45,232 nt of DNA from Candidatus Poribacteria bacterium (lineage in GTDB: Bacteria; Poribacteria; WGA-4E; WGA-3G): NCBI GenBank assembly GCA_022820835.1, contig JAJEET010000082.1, forward strand, positions 1-45,232. Direction: 5' to 3'. A program made the translations under genes and the position numbers. Positions within the stretch are counted from its first letter, which is position 1; each line of letters begins with the position of its first letter. Below the pieces are notes generated by a model. That model saw only the letters and a list, made by a program, of their open reading frames with translations. It made no database searches and had not been told where the DNA came from. Positions 25,390-33,427 of this stretch are shown here, piece by piece.

Positions 25390-27192
25390 ATGCAAAAGAT
25401 TGATAGCGATGCCAAAACAATTTGGCAGCTGCTTGCCAATGCTCGCTACGCGCTTGAATACTACCAGCGCGAGTATAGTTGGCAGACTAAGCAGGTTACA
25501 GACCTAATTGATGATCTTACCAGCAAGTTTTTGGATAACTACGAAACAGGTAACGAACCTACTCAGGTAACTAACTATGGACACTACTTCCTAGGATCCA
25601 TCATTATCAATAACGCTGAGGGTCAACGATTCATTATTGACGGGCAACAAAGGATTACTACTTTAACACTCCTCCTCATTAGACTCCGCCGCTTACTTGA
25701 AGATCAGGGATTGATAGATCAAGTAACCACTCTTATTTATTCGCTAAGTTTTGGAGAATGGGGGTTCAATCTTGATATTCCAGATCGAAAGCCTATCATG
25801 GATGCACTTTATTCCGGTGAATCTGTAGACTCGTTTGAAGGGATTGAGCACATCGAGTCTGTTCGCAACATCGCCTCGCGTTATAAGGATATTGAAAATT
25901 ATTTTAGACTTCAAAAAGAGGAACTTCCATGTTTTGTCGTTTGGTTACTTCAGAAAGTCTACCTATCAGAAATCACAGCTTATGCCGATGACGATGCCTA
26001 CACAATATTTGAGACAATGAACGACCGTGGACTATCGCTTACTCCTTCCGATATGCTCAGGGGATATCTGCTATCAAAGATCGATAGTACCACGCGTAGG
26101 AATAATGTGAGCGATATTTGGAGAGATCGCATTGAAGAACTCAAAGGGATAGGCAAAGAAGATGAATCAGATGCAATCAAGGCGTGGTTACGCAGTCAAT
26201 ACGCTCGTAACATCAGTGATTTTGATGGGATTGGTTCCAAATTCCATCGTTGGGTTCGTGAGCACGAGCCGTACCTAAAGCTTGAGTCAAGTGAAGACTT
26301 TGCTGATTTCATTGAACATGACTTTAAGTGTTATAGTCACGAGTATTATCGCTTACGAGAAGCGACAAGGTCACTTAAACCCGGGTTGGAATGTGTTTAC
26401 TACAACGCTCAGAATAATTTTACGCTCCAGTACCCAATTCTGCTATCTCCGTTGCGTGTAGAAGATGCAGAAGACGTGATTCTCCAGAAGATACGGATCT
26501 GTGCAATGTATTTAGATATCTTAATCCATCGGCGAATTTGGAATTTTCAAGATATTTCTCAGAGAACAATGGCTGATCGCATATTCTCGATCATTCCAGC
26601 TATTCGAGGCAAGAGTGTTAGTGAATTGACGGATATATTGCACACACGGCTTGAGGCGGAAACCCTACCATTTTCTAACAACAGCTTATTTCATTTACAC
26701 GGTGGGAATCGTCGTAAGATTTTTCTGATCCTCGCCCGTATGACCGATTATGTCAGAATCCAATCAGGAGAATCTTCACACTATTTGCAGTACATGAGGA
26801 CAGGAAAAAATAGTTATGAGGTAGAACATATCTGGGCAAACGATCCTGATACTCACAGGGAAGAATTTGCTCATGAATTTGAATTTGAGGCATATCGTAA
26901 CCGCATAGGCGGTTTACTCCTTCTCCCTAAAAAAAGTAATACTAGTTATGGTGACTCATCTTATGCTGAAAAGCGTGAACACTACCTCAGAGAGAATTTT
27001 CTAGCACGTAGCCTCCACGAAAAAGCCTACGAAAACAATCCTGGTTTTAAGCAGTTCATTGAAAGAAGCCATTTACCGTTCTGTCCACACTCTGAATTCA
27101 AAAAATCCGATCTTGATGCTCGGCAAAAACTCTACCAACGTCTTGCTGAGCAAATCTGGAACCCAGACCGCTTGTTTGAGGACGCGTCATGA
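25390..27192 (+). CDS. DUF262/DUF1524 (GmrSD-like) restriction protein
   Basis: This 600-residue protein has an N-terminal DUF262 ParB/Srx-like NTPase domain, with YYQREYSWQ at about 24-32 and the diagnostic FIIDGQQRITTL around DGQQR 84-88. Its C-terminal DUF1524 HNH-type nuclease has E479-H480 in YEVEHIWAN, the RIGGLLLLPKKSN block (505-517) and N517. In GmrSD-type IV systems these domains cut modified, for example glucosylated hydroxymethylcytosine, DNA. Many homologues act as single-chain anti-phage enzymes. AAAGGA lies 9 nt before the ATG. The gene uses more A/T-rich codons than its neighbours and stands alone after a repeat-rich gap, so recent transfer is likely. The target modification cannot be inferred. 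Confidence 0.85.
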   Translation: MQKIDSDAKTIWQLLANARYALEYYQREYSWQTKQVTDLIDDLTSKFLDNYETGNEPTQVTNYGHYFLGSIIINNAEGQRFIIDGQQRITTLTLLLIRLRRLLEDQGLIDQVTTLIYSLSFGEWGFNLDIPDRKPIMDALYSGESVDSFEGIEHIESVRNIASRYKDIENYFRLQKEELPCFVVWLLQKVYLSEITAYADDDAYTIFETMNDRGLSLTPSDMLRGYLLSKIDSTTRRNNVSDIWRDRIEELKGIGKEDESDAIKAWLRSQYARNISDFDGIGSKFHRWVREHEPYLKLESSEDFADFIEHDFKCYSHEYYRLREATRSLKPGLECVYYNAQNNFTLQYPILLSPLRVEDAEDVILQKIRICAMYLDILIHRRIWNFQDISQRTMADRIFSIIPAIRGKSVSELTDILHTRLEAETLPFSNNSLFHLHGGNRRKIFLILARMTDYVRIQSGESSHYLQYMRTGKNSYEVEHIWANDPDTHREEFAHEFEFEAYRNRIGGLLLLPKKSNTSYGDSSYAEKREHYLRENFLARSLHEKAYENNPGFKQFIERSHLPFCPHSEFKKSDLDARQKLYQRLAEQIWNPDRLFEDAS

Positions 27193-27227
27193 ATTCAAAA
27201 TTAGCAGGCACATCATAAGAAAATAAA

Positions 27228-30200
27228 ATGCGATACATCAAATCCATTGTTTGGCTCATCTTTATCTTTTCTGGTGCCAGTGGTCTCATCTATCAAGTCA
27301 TCTGGATGCGGCAGCTGACGCTCGTCTTCGGTAGCACCGTCTTCGCGACGAGTACCGTCCTCACTGCATTCATGGCGGGCCTCGCGCTTGGCAGCTACTA
27401 CTTCGGAAAGAAGATTGACGAAAGCAGAGAATCGCCGCTACGCATCTACGCGCTCCTCGAAGCCGGTATTGGTGGATTCTGCCTTGTCTGGCCACTTATC
27501 TTGACCGTCCTGAGCGCACTTTATGTCCTGATCCATCGCAACGTTACATCGGAGTTCTACACACTGTCGCTTATCCGGTTCGTGCTAACTTTTGGGGTTT
27601 TGCTGATCCCGTCCACGTTGATGGGTGGTACCCTACCCGTACTGACCCGCTTCTTCGTGAAGAGACTGGAGCAGCTCGGCACGAATATCGGGATCCTATA
27701 CGCCTTGAACACATTCGGTGCAGTCATCGGCACCGTCGCTGCAGGCTTTTTCCTGATCGAATCACTCGGAATCCGTTGGACGCTCGGTGTCGGGATCGCA
27801 ATTAATTTTGCGGTCGCCGCGATTGCATTGGTATTGACACGAAAGGTATCAGTAATAGAAACCGAAGAGATAGAACAGGAAACCGAACAGGAAGATGTTC
27901 CTGAGCAACCTGAGAGACAGTTGGTTCTGTGGGGGATAGGCATCTCAGGCTTCTGCGCCTTGGCGTATGAGGTGTTATGGACCCGCATCATGGTCTTTTT
28001 CCTCGGCAGTACGACCTACGCGTTCGCGACGATGCTCGCAGCGTTCCTGTTCGGCATCGCACTGGGGAGTATGGTGTTCGCACGCTGGGTGGACCGGATG
28101 AAACGACCCGTTGCAGTTTTCGGTATCATCCAACTCGGTATCGGGATGTTCGCGCTAATTTTGATGCCTGCGTTTGAGGAGTTGTACGGTATGAGCCGTG
28201 CATTGCAGTCCACTTTCGGGAGTAGCAGATTCTGGACATTCTTCTCCTGTTTCCTCGTGATGTGTCTACCGACATTCCTGATGGGTGCAAGTTTTCCGAT
28301 CGTAACGAAAATCTACACCGGCAGCGCACGCCAACTCGGTAAAAGTATCGGAAACGTCTATGCGATCAACACCGTCGGAAGCATCTTGGGCGCCTTCTGT
28401 GCCGGATTTATCCTCATCCCGCTCCTCGGCATCCGACCGAGCATTGTCCTAACGGTCGCGCTGAACTCAGTCATCGGATGTCTGCTTATTTGGCGAGGTA
28501 GCAGACAGAGCGAGACCGGTAGGCAGCTGCTACAAGGGTTGAGCATCGCGATGCCGGTCCTCAACGCTGGATTAGCGATAATTCTACTGCTCACGGTAAA
28601 CCAACCCCTTTTCTTGAAGAGCGCGATTTTCAAGACCCAACGTCCCGGCGATACACTCGTTGACTACAATGAGGAGGTAGACGCAACCGTAACAACACTG
28701 AAAGATGATGAGGGGGTTTATCGCCTCTATGTGGATACGAACCAAGCAGCGGATGCCTCGCGTTGGGATTCACCATCGCATCGCGTTATCGCACACCTAC
28801 CGCTGTTACTGCATCCGCGTCCGAAGCGCGCCCTTGTCGTCGGGTTCGGGATGGGACTCACATCGTATTCAATCACGCAACACGGCGTGGCAGTTGACGC
28901 AATAGAATTGTCGGGTGGTGTGATTTCCGCAGCACAGAAGCACTTTACGCATATCAACGGAAATGTGTTTGAAAGTTCGTTGTTCAACTATAAACTCAAT
29001 GACGGACGCAACCACATCCTGATGACGAAGACGAAATACGATATGATCTCAACAGGTATAATCCACCCGCTTGTCAGTGCGGGGAGCTCCAATATCTATA
29101 CGGCAGACTTCTATCGCTTGTGCCGTCGGATCCTCACGGAAGACGGTATTATGTGCCAATGGGTGCCGCTACACCGGTTACCAGAGGAACATTATAAGAT
29201 GATTGTTCGCACTTTCATTGAGGTGTTTCCTGAGACAACGCTTTGGTATAAATACACACCCGATTTTGTGATCCTCATCGGTACGCTTAAACCGCTTACG
29301 ATTGACTACAAAAACTTCATCGCCCGTTCCAAGATTGCGAGTATCCGCGAAGGTCTCGCCGCCGATGATCTCGACGGCATGTCGCTGCTCGATTCCTTTA
29401 TGATGGGACCGGAGACAGTACGCAAATATGTCGGCGTTGGACCCATCCATACGGACAACCGTCCGCGATTGGAATTCTTCCGGGGTGCAGATTTGGTTGG
29501 AACAACGACACAAAACGTCAGCGGTATGGCAAAACACCGAGAACGCGTACTACCGTATCTCATGAACTACGGTACAACACTGGCAGAGCAAAGAGCTGCG
29601 CGTGAGGCATTGGACACCTACTTCAGAGCCACACAAGAATTAATTCGCGGACAGATCGCCTACGCCCGCGGTCAGTATCAGAATGCTGCAAATATCATAA
29701 GCGAGGCTGTGAGCCAGAATCCGGATGACGAAACAATTCGCTATAATTTCGGTGTCGTTGCCGGTTTAATTCGGGAAGGTGCGCAAGAAGAACTCCGGCA
29801 AATCGAACAACAGGTACAGCAGACGATGGCACAGAATCCTGAAGACATTCAGGGACACCTCTATTTAGCGACGGTCTATGAGCATTCGGCATCGGAATAT
29901 GAGAGAAGAGGCGAGTTTGAAAAGGCGACTCAGGAACTCGGAAAAGCGACGAAGGAACTTGAGGCATTTCTCAGGCATGATCCGAGTCGATCCGATGTCT
30001 ACTTTCTCTTGGGTCCGCTTTATGAACGCCAAGGACGTTACCAAGACGCACTCCGAACATATCAACGGCTTGAACAGCAGGAAGCGACCGAAGATTTGCC
30101 TGCGCCTCTTTTTGCGGCAATGGCACAACTTCACTTCCAATTGGAGGATCTAAACGAAGCCGAAAAATACGGACAAAAAGCCGTCGCTATAGATCGTAAT

Positions 30201-30386
30201 TCCTGGCGCGCCCACTATATCCTCGCTAATGTTTACGCTGACATGAACCAGCCTGAAAAACAGATAGAACACTATGAAAACGCTTTGAAAGCTCTTGATG
30301 TAATCATCCAAACCGCTTCGGATCCGAGCACTTTACAGAGTGCCAGAGAACAGATTCAAAATGAACTCGAACAATTAAAAAAATAG
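27228..30386 (+). CDS. fused membrane/spermidine synthase-like protein with TPR tail
   Basis: The 1052-residue chain has two repeated multi-helix membrane modules at about 5-215 and 230-465, each opening with SGASGLIYQVIWMRQL-like sequence (the second is GFCALAYEVLWTRIM). A spermidine-synthase-like Rossmann domain follows at about 500-720, with ALVVGFGMGLTSYS and DAIELSGGV, and then TPR-like helices from about 790 to the end. The architecture is known as fused MFS/spermidine synthase. The usual catalytic aspartate motif (like VDSTDP) is replaced by ISTGIIHP, so canonical aminopropyl transfer is doubtful. The TPR tail suggests a protein-binding role. The start is 35 nt after the restriction gene, with only a weak ribosome binding site. 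Confidence 0.8.
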   Translation: MRYIKSIVWLIFIFSGASGLIYQVIWMRQLTLVFGSTVFATSTVLTAFMAGLALGSYYFGKKIDESRESPLRIYALLEAGIGGFCLVWPLILTVLSALYVLIHRNVTSEFYTLSLIRFVLTFGVLLIPSTLMGGTLPVLTRFFVKRLEQLGTNIGILYALNTFGAVIGTVAAGFFLIESLGIRWTLGVGIAINFAVAAIALVLTRKVSVIETEEIEQETEQEDVPEQPERQLVLWGIGISGFCALAYEVLWTRIMVFFLGSTTYAFATMLAAFLFGIALGSMVFARWVDRMKRPVAVFGIIQLGIGMFALILMPAFEELYGMSRALQSTFGSSRFWTFFSCFLVMCLPTFLMGASFPIVTKIYTGSARQLGKSIGNVYAINTVGSILGAFCAGFILIPLLGIRPSIVLTVALNSVIGCLLIWRGSRQSETGRQLLQGLSIAMPVLNAGLAIILLLTVNQPLFLKSAIFKTQRPGDTLVDYNEEVDATVTTLKDDEGVYRLYVDTNQAADASRWDSPSHRVIAHLPLLLHPRPKRALVVGFGMGLTSYSITQHGVAVDAIELSGGVISAAQKHFTHINGNVFESSLFNYKLNDGRNHILMTKTKYDMISTGIIHPLVSAGSSNIYTADFYRLCRRILTEDGIMCQWVPLHRLPEEHYKMIVRTFIEVFPETTLWYKYTPDFVILIGTLKPLTIDYKNFIARSKIASIREGLAADDLDGMSLLDSFMMGPETVRKYVGVGPIHTDNRPRLEFFRGADLVGTTTQNVSGMAKHRERVLPYLMNYGTTLAEQRAAREALDTYFRATQELIRGQIAYARGQYQNAANIISEAVSQNPDDETIRYNFGVVAGLIREGAQEELRQIEQQVQQTMAQNPEDIQGHLYLATVYEHSASEYERRGEFEKATQELGKATKELEAFLRHDPSRSDVYFLLGPLYERQGRYQDALRTYQRLEQQEATEDLPAPLFAAMAQLHFQLEDLNEAEKYGQKAVAIDRNSWRAHYILANVYADMNQPEKQIEHYENALKALDVIIQTASDPSTLQSAREQIQNELEQLKK

Positions 30387-30387
30387 A

Positions 30388-30430
30388 TAGCCGTCAGCCG
30401 TCAGCCGACAGCCATCTTGCCGATAACCAT
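30388..30430. repeat. heptamer repeat, site 5 (GCCGTCA units)
   Basis: Directly after the stop of the TPR protein come GCCGTCA, GCCGTCA, GCCGACA and GCCATCT, followed by CCGATAACC. Only one arm is clear. The units match the AGCCGTC type seen at sites 3 and 4. Confidence 0.5.
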
Positions 30431-30455
30431 TCCTGAGGAGAATACAGCAAATATC

Positions 30456-32465
30456 ATGTCTCAAGAATTTTCTATAAAACGGACACACTATTGTGGTGAC
30501 CTGCGTTTAACCGATGCGGGTAGCACTGCACAACTCAACGGCTGGGTCAAACGTCGTCGCGACCACGGCGGTGTCATCTTCGCCGATTTACGCGACAGAA
30601 CCGGCATTACACAAGTCGTCTTTGATCCGCAGATTGACGAAAAAGCACACGCCCTTGCCGATGCTATCAGAAGCGAATTTGTGTTGAACGTCAAAGGCAC
30701 CGTCCGAGAACGTGAACCGGGTGAATTGCTTTTCCAAGCAGACGCGACTTATCAGACAGACCTCGCCAACGGCGACTTGTCTGCAGCGTTCCGATCCCTG
30801 TTTTCGGATGCAGATACCAAATATACGCTTTCCGAAGAAATTGAGGTAGCGACCCGAGTCCAAGGTGAACGGTGGCTCGTCACCGATGTCGAAAACAATC
30901 GGACGTACCACATCGAAAATTCAGAAAACGGACTTAGCATCTACCAAGGCACGGTCAATCCAGAGCTCGATACAGGTGAAATTGAACTCGCTGTGAATAC
31001 GCTACAAATCTTGAATACTGCGCAAACACCGCCGTTCCCTGTTGAAGACGATATTGATGTCGCCGAGGACATCCGAATGCGCTATCGGTTCGTCGATCTA
31101 CGCAGACCGGAGATGCAAAAAACATTGGCAATGCGACACAAAGCAGCACTCGCAGCACGCAACTACATGAACGAGAACGGGTTCCTCGAAATTGAGACCC
31201 CGATCTTGATGAATAGTACACCTGAAGGCGCACGCGATGTGTTGGTCCCGAGTCGCCACTATCCGGGTAGATTCTACGCGCTTCCGCAATCGCCGCAGCA
31301 GTTCAAGCAGATTCTTATGATGAGCGGCGTTGACCGGTATTTCCAGATTGCGCGATGCTTCCGTGATGAGGATACCCGTGCCGATAGGCAGCTGGAGTTC
31401 ACGCAACTCGATATTGAGATGTCGTTCGCGGGTATGGATGACGTGCTTGAGGTGACCGAAGGATTGATGAAACGGATATTTGAGGAGGCTGGCGATATTC
31501 CTGTCCAACTCCCTTTTAAGCGGCTCCCCTATCACGAATCAATAGCACGGTTCGGGAACGATAAACCCGATACTCGATTTGGTATGGAACTTACCGATCT
31601 CTCTGATGTCATGGCAGATTGCGAATTCCAAGTCTTCACACGCACTTTGGAAAGTGGTGGACAGGTCAAGGCGATCGCGGCACCCGGCGGCGAGGCGTTT
31701 TCACGAAAAGACATTGATGACCTGACCAGCTTCGTCGCGACCTACCGCGCGAAAGGACTGGCATGGGTTAAAGTCACGGCAGATGGGTTCTCATCTGGTA
31801 TCGTTAAGTTCTTCACGACGGAACAACTCGAAACGGCACAGGAGCGAACAGGCGCGAACCCCGGAGACATCATGTTCTTCGTCGCTGACAGACCGAAGGT
31901 CGTCGCCGATGCACTCGGTAACCTCCGCCTCCACCTCGGAAAGAAGCTCGATCTTATTGATCACAGCCGATATAACTTCCTCTGGATTGTTGACTATCCG
32001 CTGTTTGAGTGGAACGAGGACGAGAATCGGTACGAACCGTACCATCACCTGTTCACAGGTGCGACGGATAAGACGCTACCCCTGTTAGACACGGATCCGG
32101 GGAACGTCCAGAGTCAGCACTACGATCTCGTGTGCAACGGTTATGAGATCTGTAGCGGGAGCGTCAGGATTCACAGATCCGATATCCAACAGAAAATTTT
32201 CGACATCCTGAACATCACAGCGGAAGAGGTCAAAAACCGGTTCGGTTATTTCATAGATGCCTTAGCTTATGGTACACCACCACATGCTGGCATCGCACCC
32301 GGACTCGACCGAATTGTAATGCTGATGCGGAACGAGGAGAACATCCGTGAGGTCATCGCATTCCCGAAATCGCAACAGGGACTCTGCCCGCTAACGCACG
32401 CACCTTCTGTTGTAACAGAGGATCAGTTAGAAGAACTCTCCATCCGTGTTGATGTAGACCGTTAA
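30456..32465 (+). CDS. aspS: aspartyl-tRNA synthetase with a 74-residue insertion
   Basis: This 669-residue class II synthetase charges tRNA with aspartate. The OB-fold anticodon-binding domain starts LNGWVKRRRDHGGVIFADLRDR, split over residues 28-48. Motif 2 is FQIARCFRDEDTRADRQ-like, with EFTQLDIEMSF. A bacterial GAD-type insert is present, with the FARFGNDKPDTRFG pattern. Motif 3 ends in GIAPGLDRIVMLM. Compared with usual bacterial AspRS of about 590 residues it is longer, because about 74 residues (91-164, nt 30726-30947) interrupt the OB fold between REREPGE and GTVNPELDTG. The start is taken at ATG 30456; an in-frame TTG at 30417 lies in repeat sequence. GAGGAG is 15 nt upstream, a long spacing. 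Whether it is discriminating or also charges tRNA-Asn is not decided. Confidence 0.93.
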   Translation: MSQEFSIKRTHYCGDLRLTDAGSTAQLNGWVKRRRDHGGVIFADLRDRTGITQVVFDPQIDEKAHALADAIRSEFVLNVKGTVREREPGELLFQADATYQTDLANGDLSAAFRSLFSDADTKYTLSEEIEVATRVQGERWLVTDVENNRTYHIENSENGLSIYQGTVNPELDTGEIELAVNTLQILNTAQTPPFPVEDDIDVAEDIRMRYRFVDLRRPEMQKTLAMRHKAALAARNYMNENGFLEIETPILMNSTPEGARDVLVPSRHYPGRFYALPQSPQQFKQILMMSGVDRYFQIARCFRDEDTRADRQLEFTQLDIEMSFAGMDDVLEVTEGLMKRIFEEAGDIPVQLPFKRLPYHESIARFGNDKPDTRFGMELTDLSDVMADCEFQVFTRTLESGGQVKAIAAPGGEAFSRKDIDDLTSFVATYRAKGLAWVKVTADGFSSGIVKFFTTEQLETAQERTGANPGDIMFFVADRPKVVADALGNLRLHLGKKLDLIDHSRYNFLWIVDYPLFEWNEDENRYEPYHHLFTGATDKTLPLLDTDPGNVQSQHYDLVCNGYEICSGSVRIHRSDIQQKIFDILNITAEEVKNRFGYFIDALAYGTPPHAGIAPGLDRIVMLMRNEENIREVIAFPKSQQGLCPLTHAPSVVTEDQLEELSIRVDVDR

Positions 32466-32469
32466 GAAT

Positions 32470-32493
32470 GGTTATAAGTTATAAGTTATAAGT
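32470..32493. repeat. heptamer repeat, site 6 (GTTATAA units)
   Basis: Three consecutive GTTATAA heptamers stand just after aspS, using the same unit as site 2. A partial complement (CTTATAACC) lies across the MITE copy at about 32659, so the arms of one repeat may have been split by that insertion. Confidence 0.55.
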
Positions 32494-32537
32494 CTGGTTT
32501 CTGATCGACCAATAGCTTCTTGTCACGCTTGTTACGT

Positions 32538-32655
32538 AGGACTTACACCTGCTGCTCTTTTGTACCATAGGCTGTTAGCCTGTGATACCAGACGGTTCTG
32601 TTTTCTGAAAATTTCATCTAATAGAACGAACTACAGTCAAAATTGCGTAAGTCCT
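32538..32655. mobile_element. MITE-like element, 118 bp, copy 2
   Basis: The right end TGCGTAAGTCCT (32644-32655) equals that of the element at 161-280. The left end AGGACTTACACC differs from it at two positions. The interior differs and contains AGGCTGTTAGCCT, a small palindrome. Length and ends match copy 1, which supports a family mobilised in trans. The (GTTATAA) repeat and its complement CTTATAACC flank it, as though it had landed inside a heptamer-arm repeat. Confidence 0.55.
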
Positions 32656-32673
32656 GAACTTATAACCAACAAC

Positions 32674-32728
32674 TTTGATCAACAACTCGACTCCGATACT
32701 TTCCCTAAGGCACGAGTTGTTGGTCAAA
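32674..32728. repeat. conserved 16-bp stem-loop, copy A
   Basis: The left arm TTTGATCAACAACTCG pairs over all 16 positions with CGAGTTGTTGGTCAAA, counting one G-U pair. The 23-nt loop begins ACTCCGATA and ends CTAAGGCA. Copy B at 39384-39441 has the same loop edges and a stem altered in a pairing-preserving way. It lies 24 nt before the Uma2 start codon, immediately upstream of its ribosome binding site, and could act on translation or be a small mobile palindrome. Confidence 0.7.
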
Positions 32729-32751
32729 ACTCATTCAAAGGAGATAGCACG

Positions 32752-33417
32752 ATGAAAAAAAGAATAGGTGCTGCCCCGACACTCGTCTATCCCGAATCAG
32801 ATGGAGAACCGATGGCAGAAACGCCGAAACACTTACAAGTAATGACAGATTGTATGGATGTCCTCCGAGGCTATTTTCGCGGGGTCCCAGATGTGTATAT
32901 CGCTGGAAATATGATGATGTATTATGAGGAGGGGAACCCTCGGAAGAGCATCTCCCCGGACGTATTCATGGTGCGAGGGCTGTCGAAAAAAGAGATCCGA
33001 ACATATAAGACGTGGGAACAACCCCCGACGCTTGATTTTGTGTTAGAGGTTGCAAGTCCGAGCACATACACGCGAGACTTCAACGAAAAAATGGAGATTT
33101 ACGCCAAGATTCTGCGGGTCAAAGCGTATTGCATCTATGACCCGTATCACGAGATTGATCCGTCCTTCGTTGGGTTCCGACTTGTCGGTGAGACGTATGA
33201 GGAGATACCATTTGTGAACGGACGGATCCCTCTTGAAGTGTTGGGTTTAGAGTTGGGTGAGCATGAGGGTGCGGTGCGTTTATATGATCCTGTTAAGTCT
33301 GCGTGGTTATTTACTTCTCAAGAACGCGTAGCACAAGCGGAATCTCGTGCACAACACGCTGAAGCCGAACTCGAAAAACTGCGTGCAGCACTTCAACGTT
33401 TAGAGACAACCGAGTAG
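32752..33417 (+). CDS. Uma2 family PD-(D/E)XK nuclease-like protein, copy 1
   Basis: The 221-residue protein has the Uma2 restriction-endonuclease-like fold: D70 in SISPDVFMV, E99 in FVLEVASPS and K113 in NEKMEIYAKI are the likely metal and catalytic residues. The C-terminus (about 184-221) is a heptad-like helix, RVAQAESRAQHAEAELEKL, probably a coiled coil. The open frame continues upstream to 32560, but the true start is the ATG at 32752 behind AAAGGAGA, as in the near-identical copy at 38543. No substrate or role is established for the family, whose members are multicopy in many environmental bacteria. The next gene starts 10 nt after its stop, so they are cotranscribed. Confidence 0.85.
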   Translation: MKKRIGAAPTLVYPESDGEPMAETPKHLQVMTDCMDVLRGYFRGVPDVYIAGNMMMYYEEGNPRKSISPDVFMVRGLSKKEIRTYKTWEQPPTLDFVLEVASPSTYTRDFNEKMEIYAKILRVKAYCIYDPYHEIDPSFVGFRLVGETYEEIPFVNGRIPLEVLGLELGEHEGAVRLYDPVKSAWLFTSQERVAQAESRAQHAEAELEKLRAALQRLETTE

Positions 33418-33427
33418 GAAATTGATC

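Noticed and set aside
32560..32751. A longer Uma2 copy 1 with 64 extra residues
   Set aside because: The extension would translate MITE and stem-loop sequence, and copy 2 starts at the same inner ATG with the same ribosome binding site.
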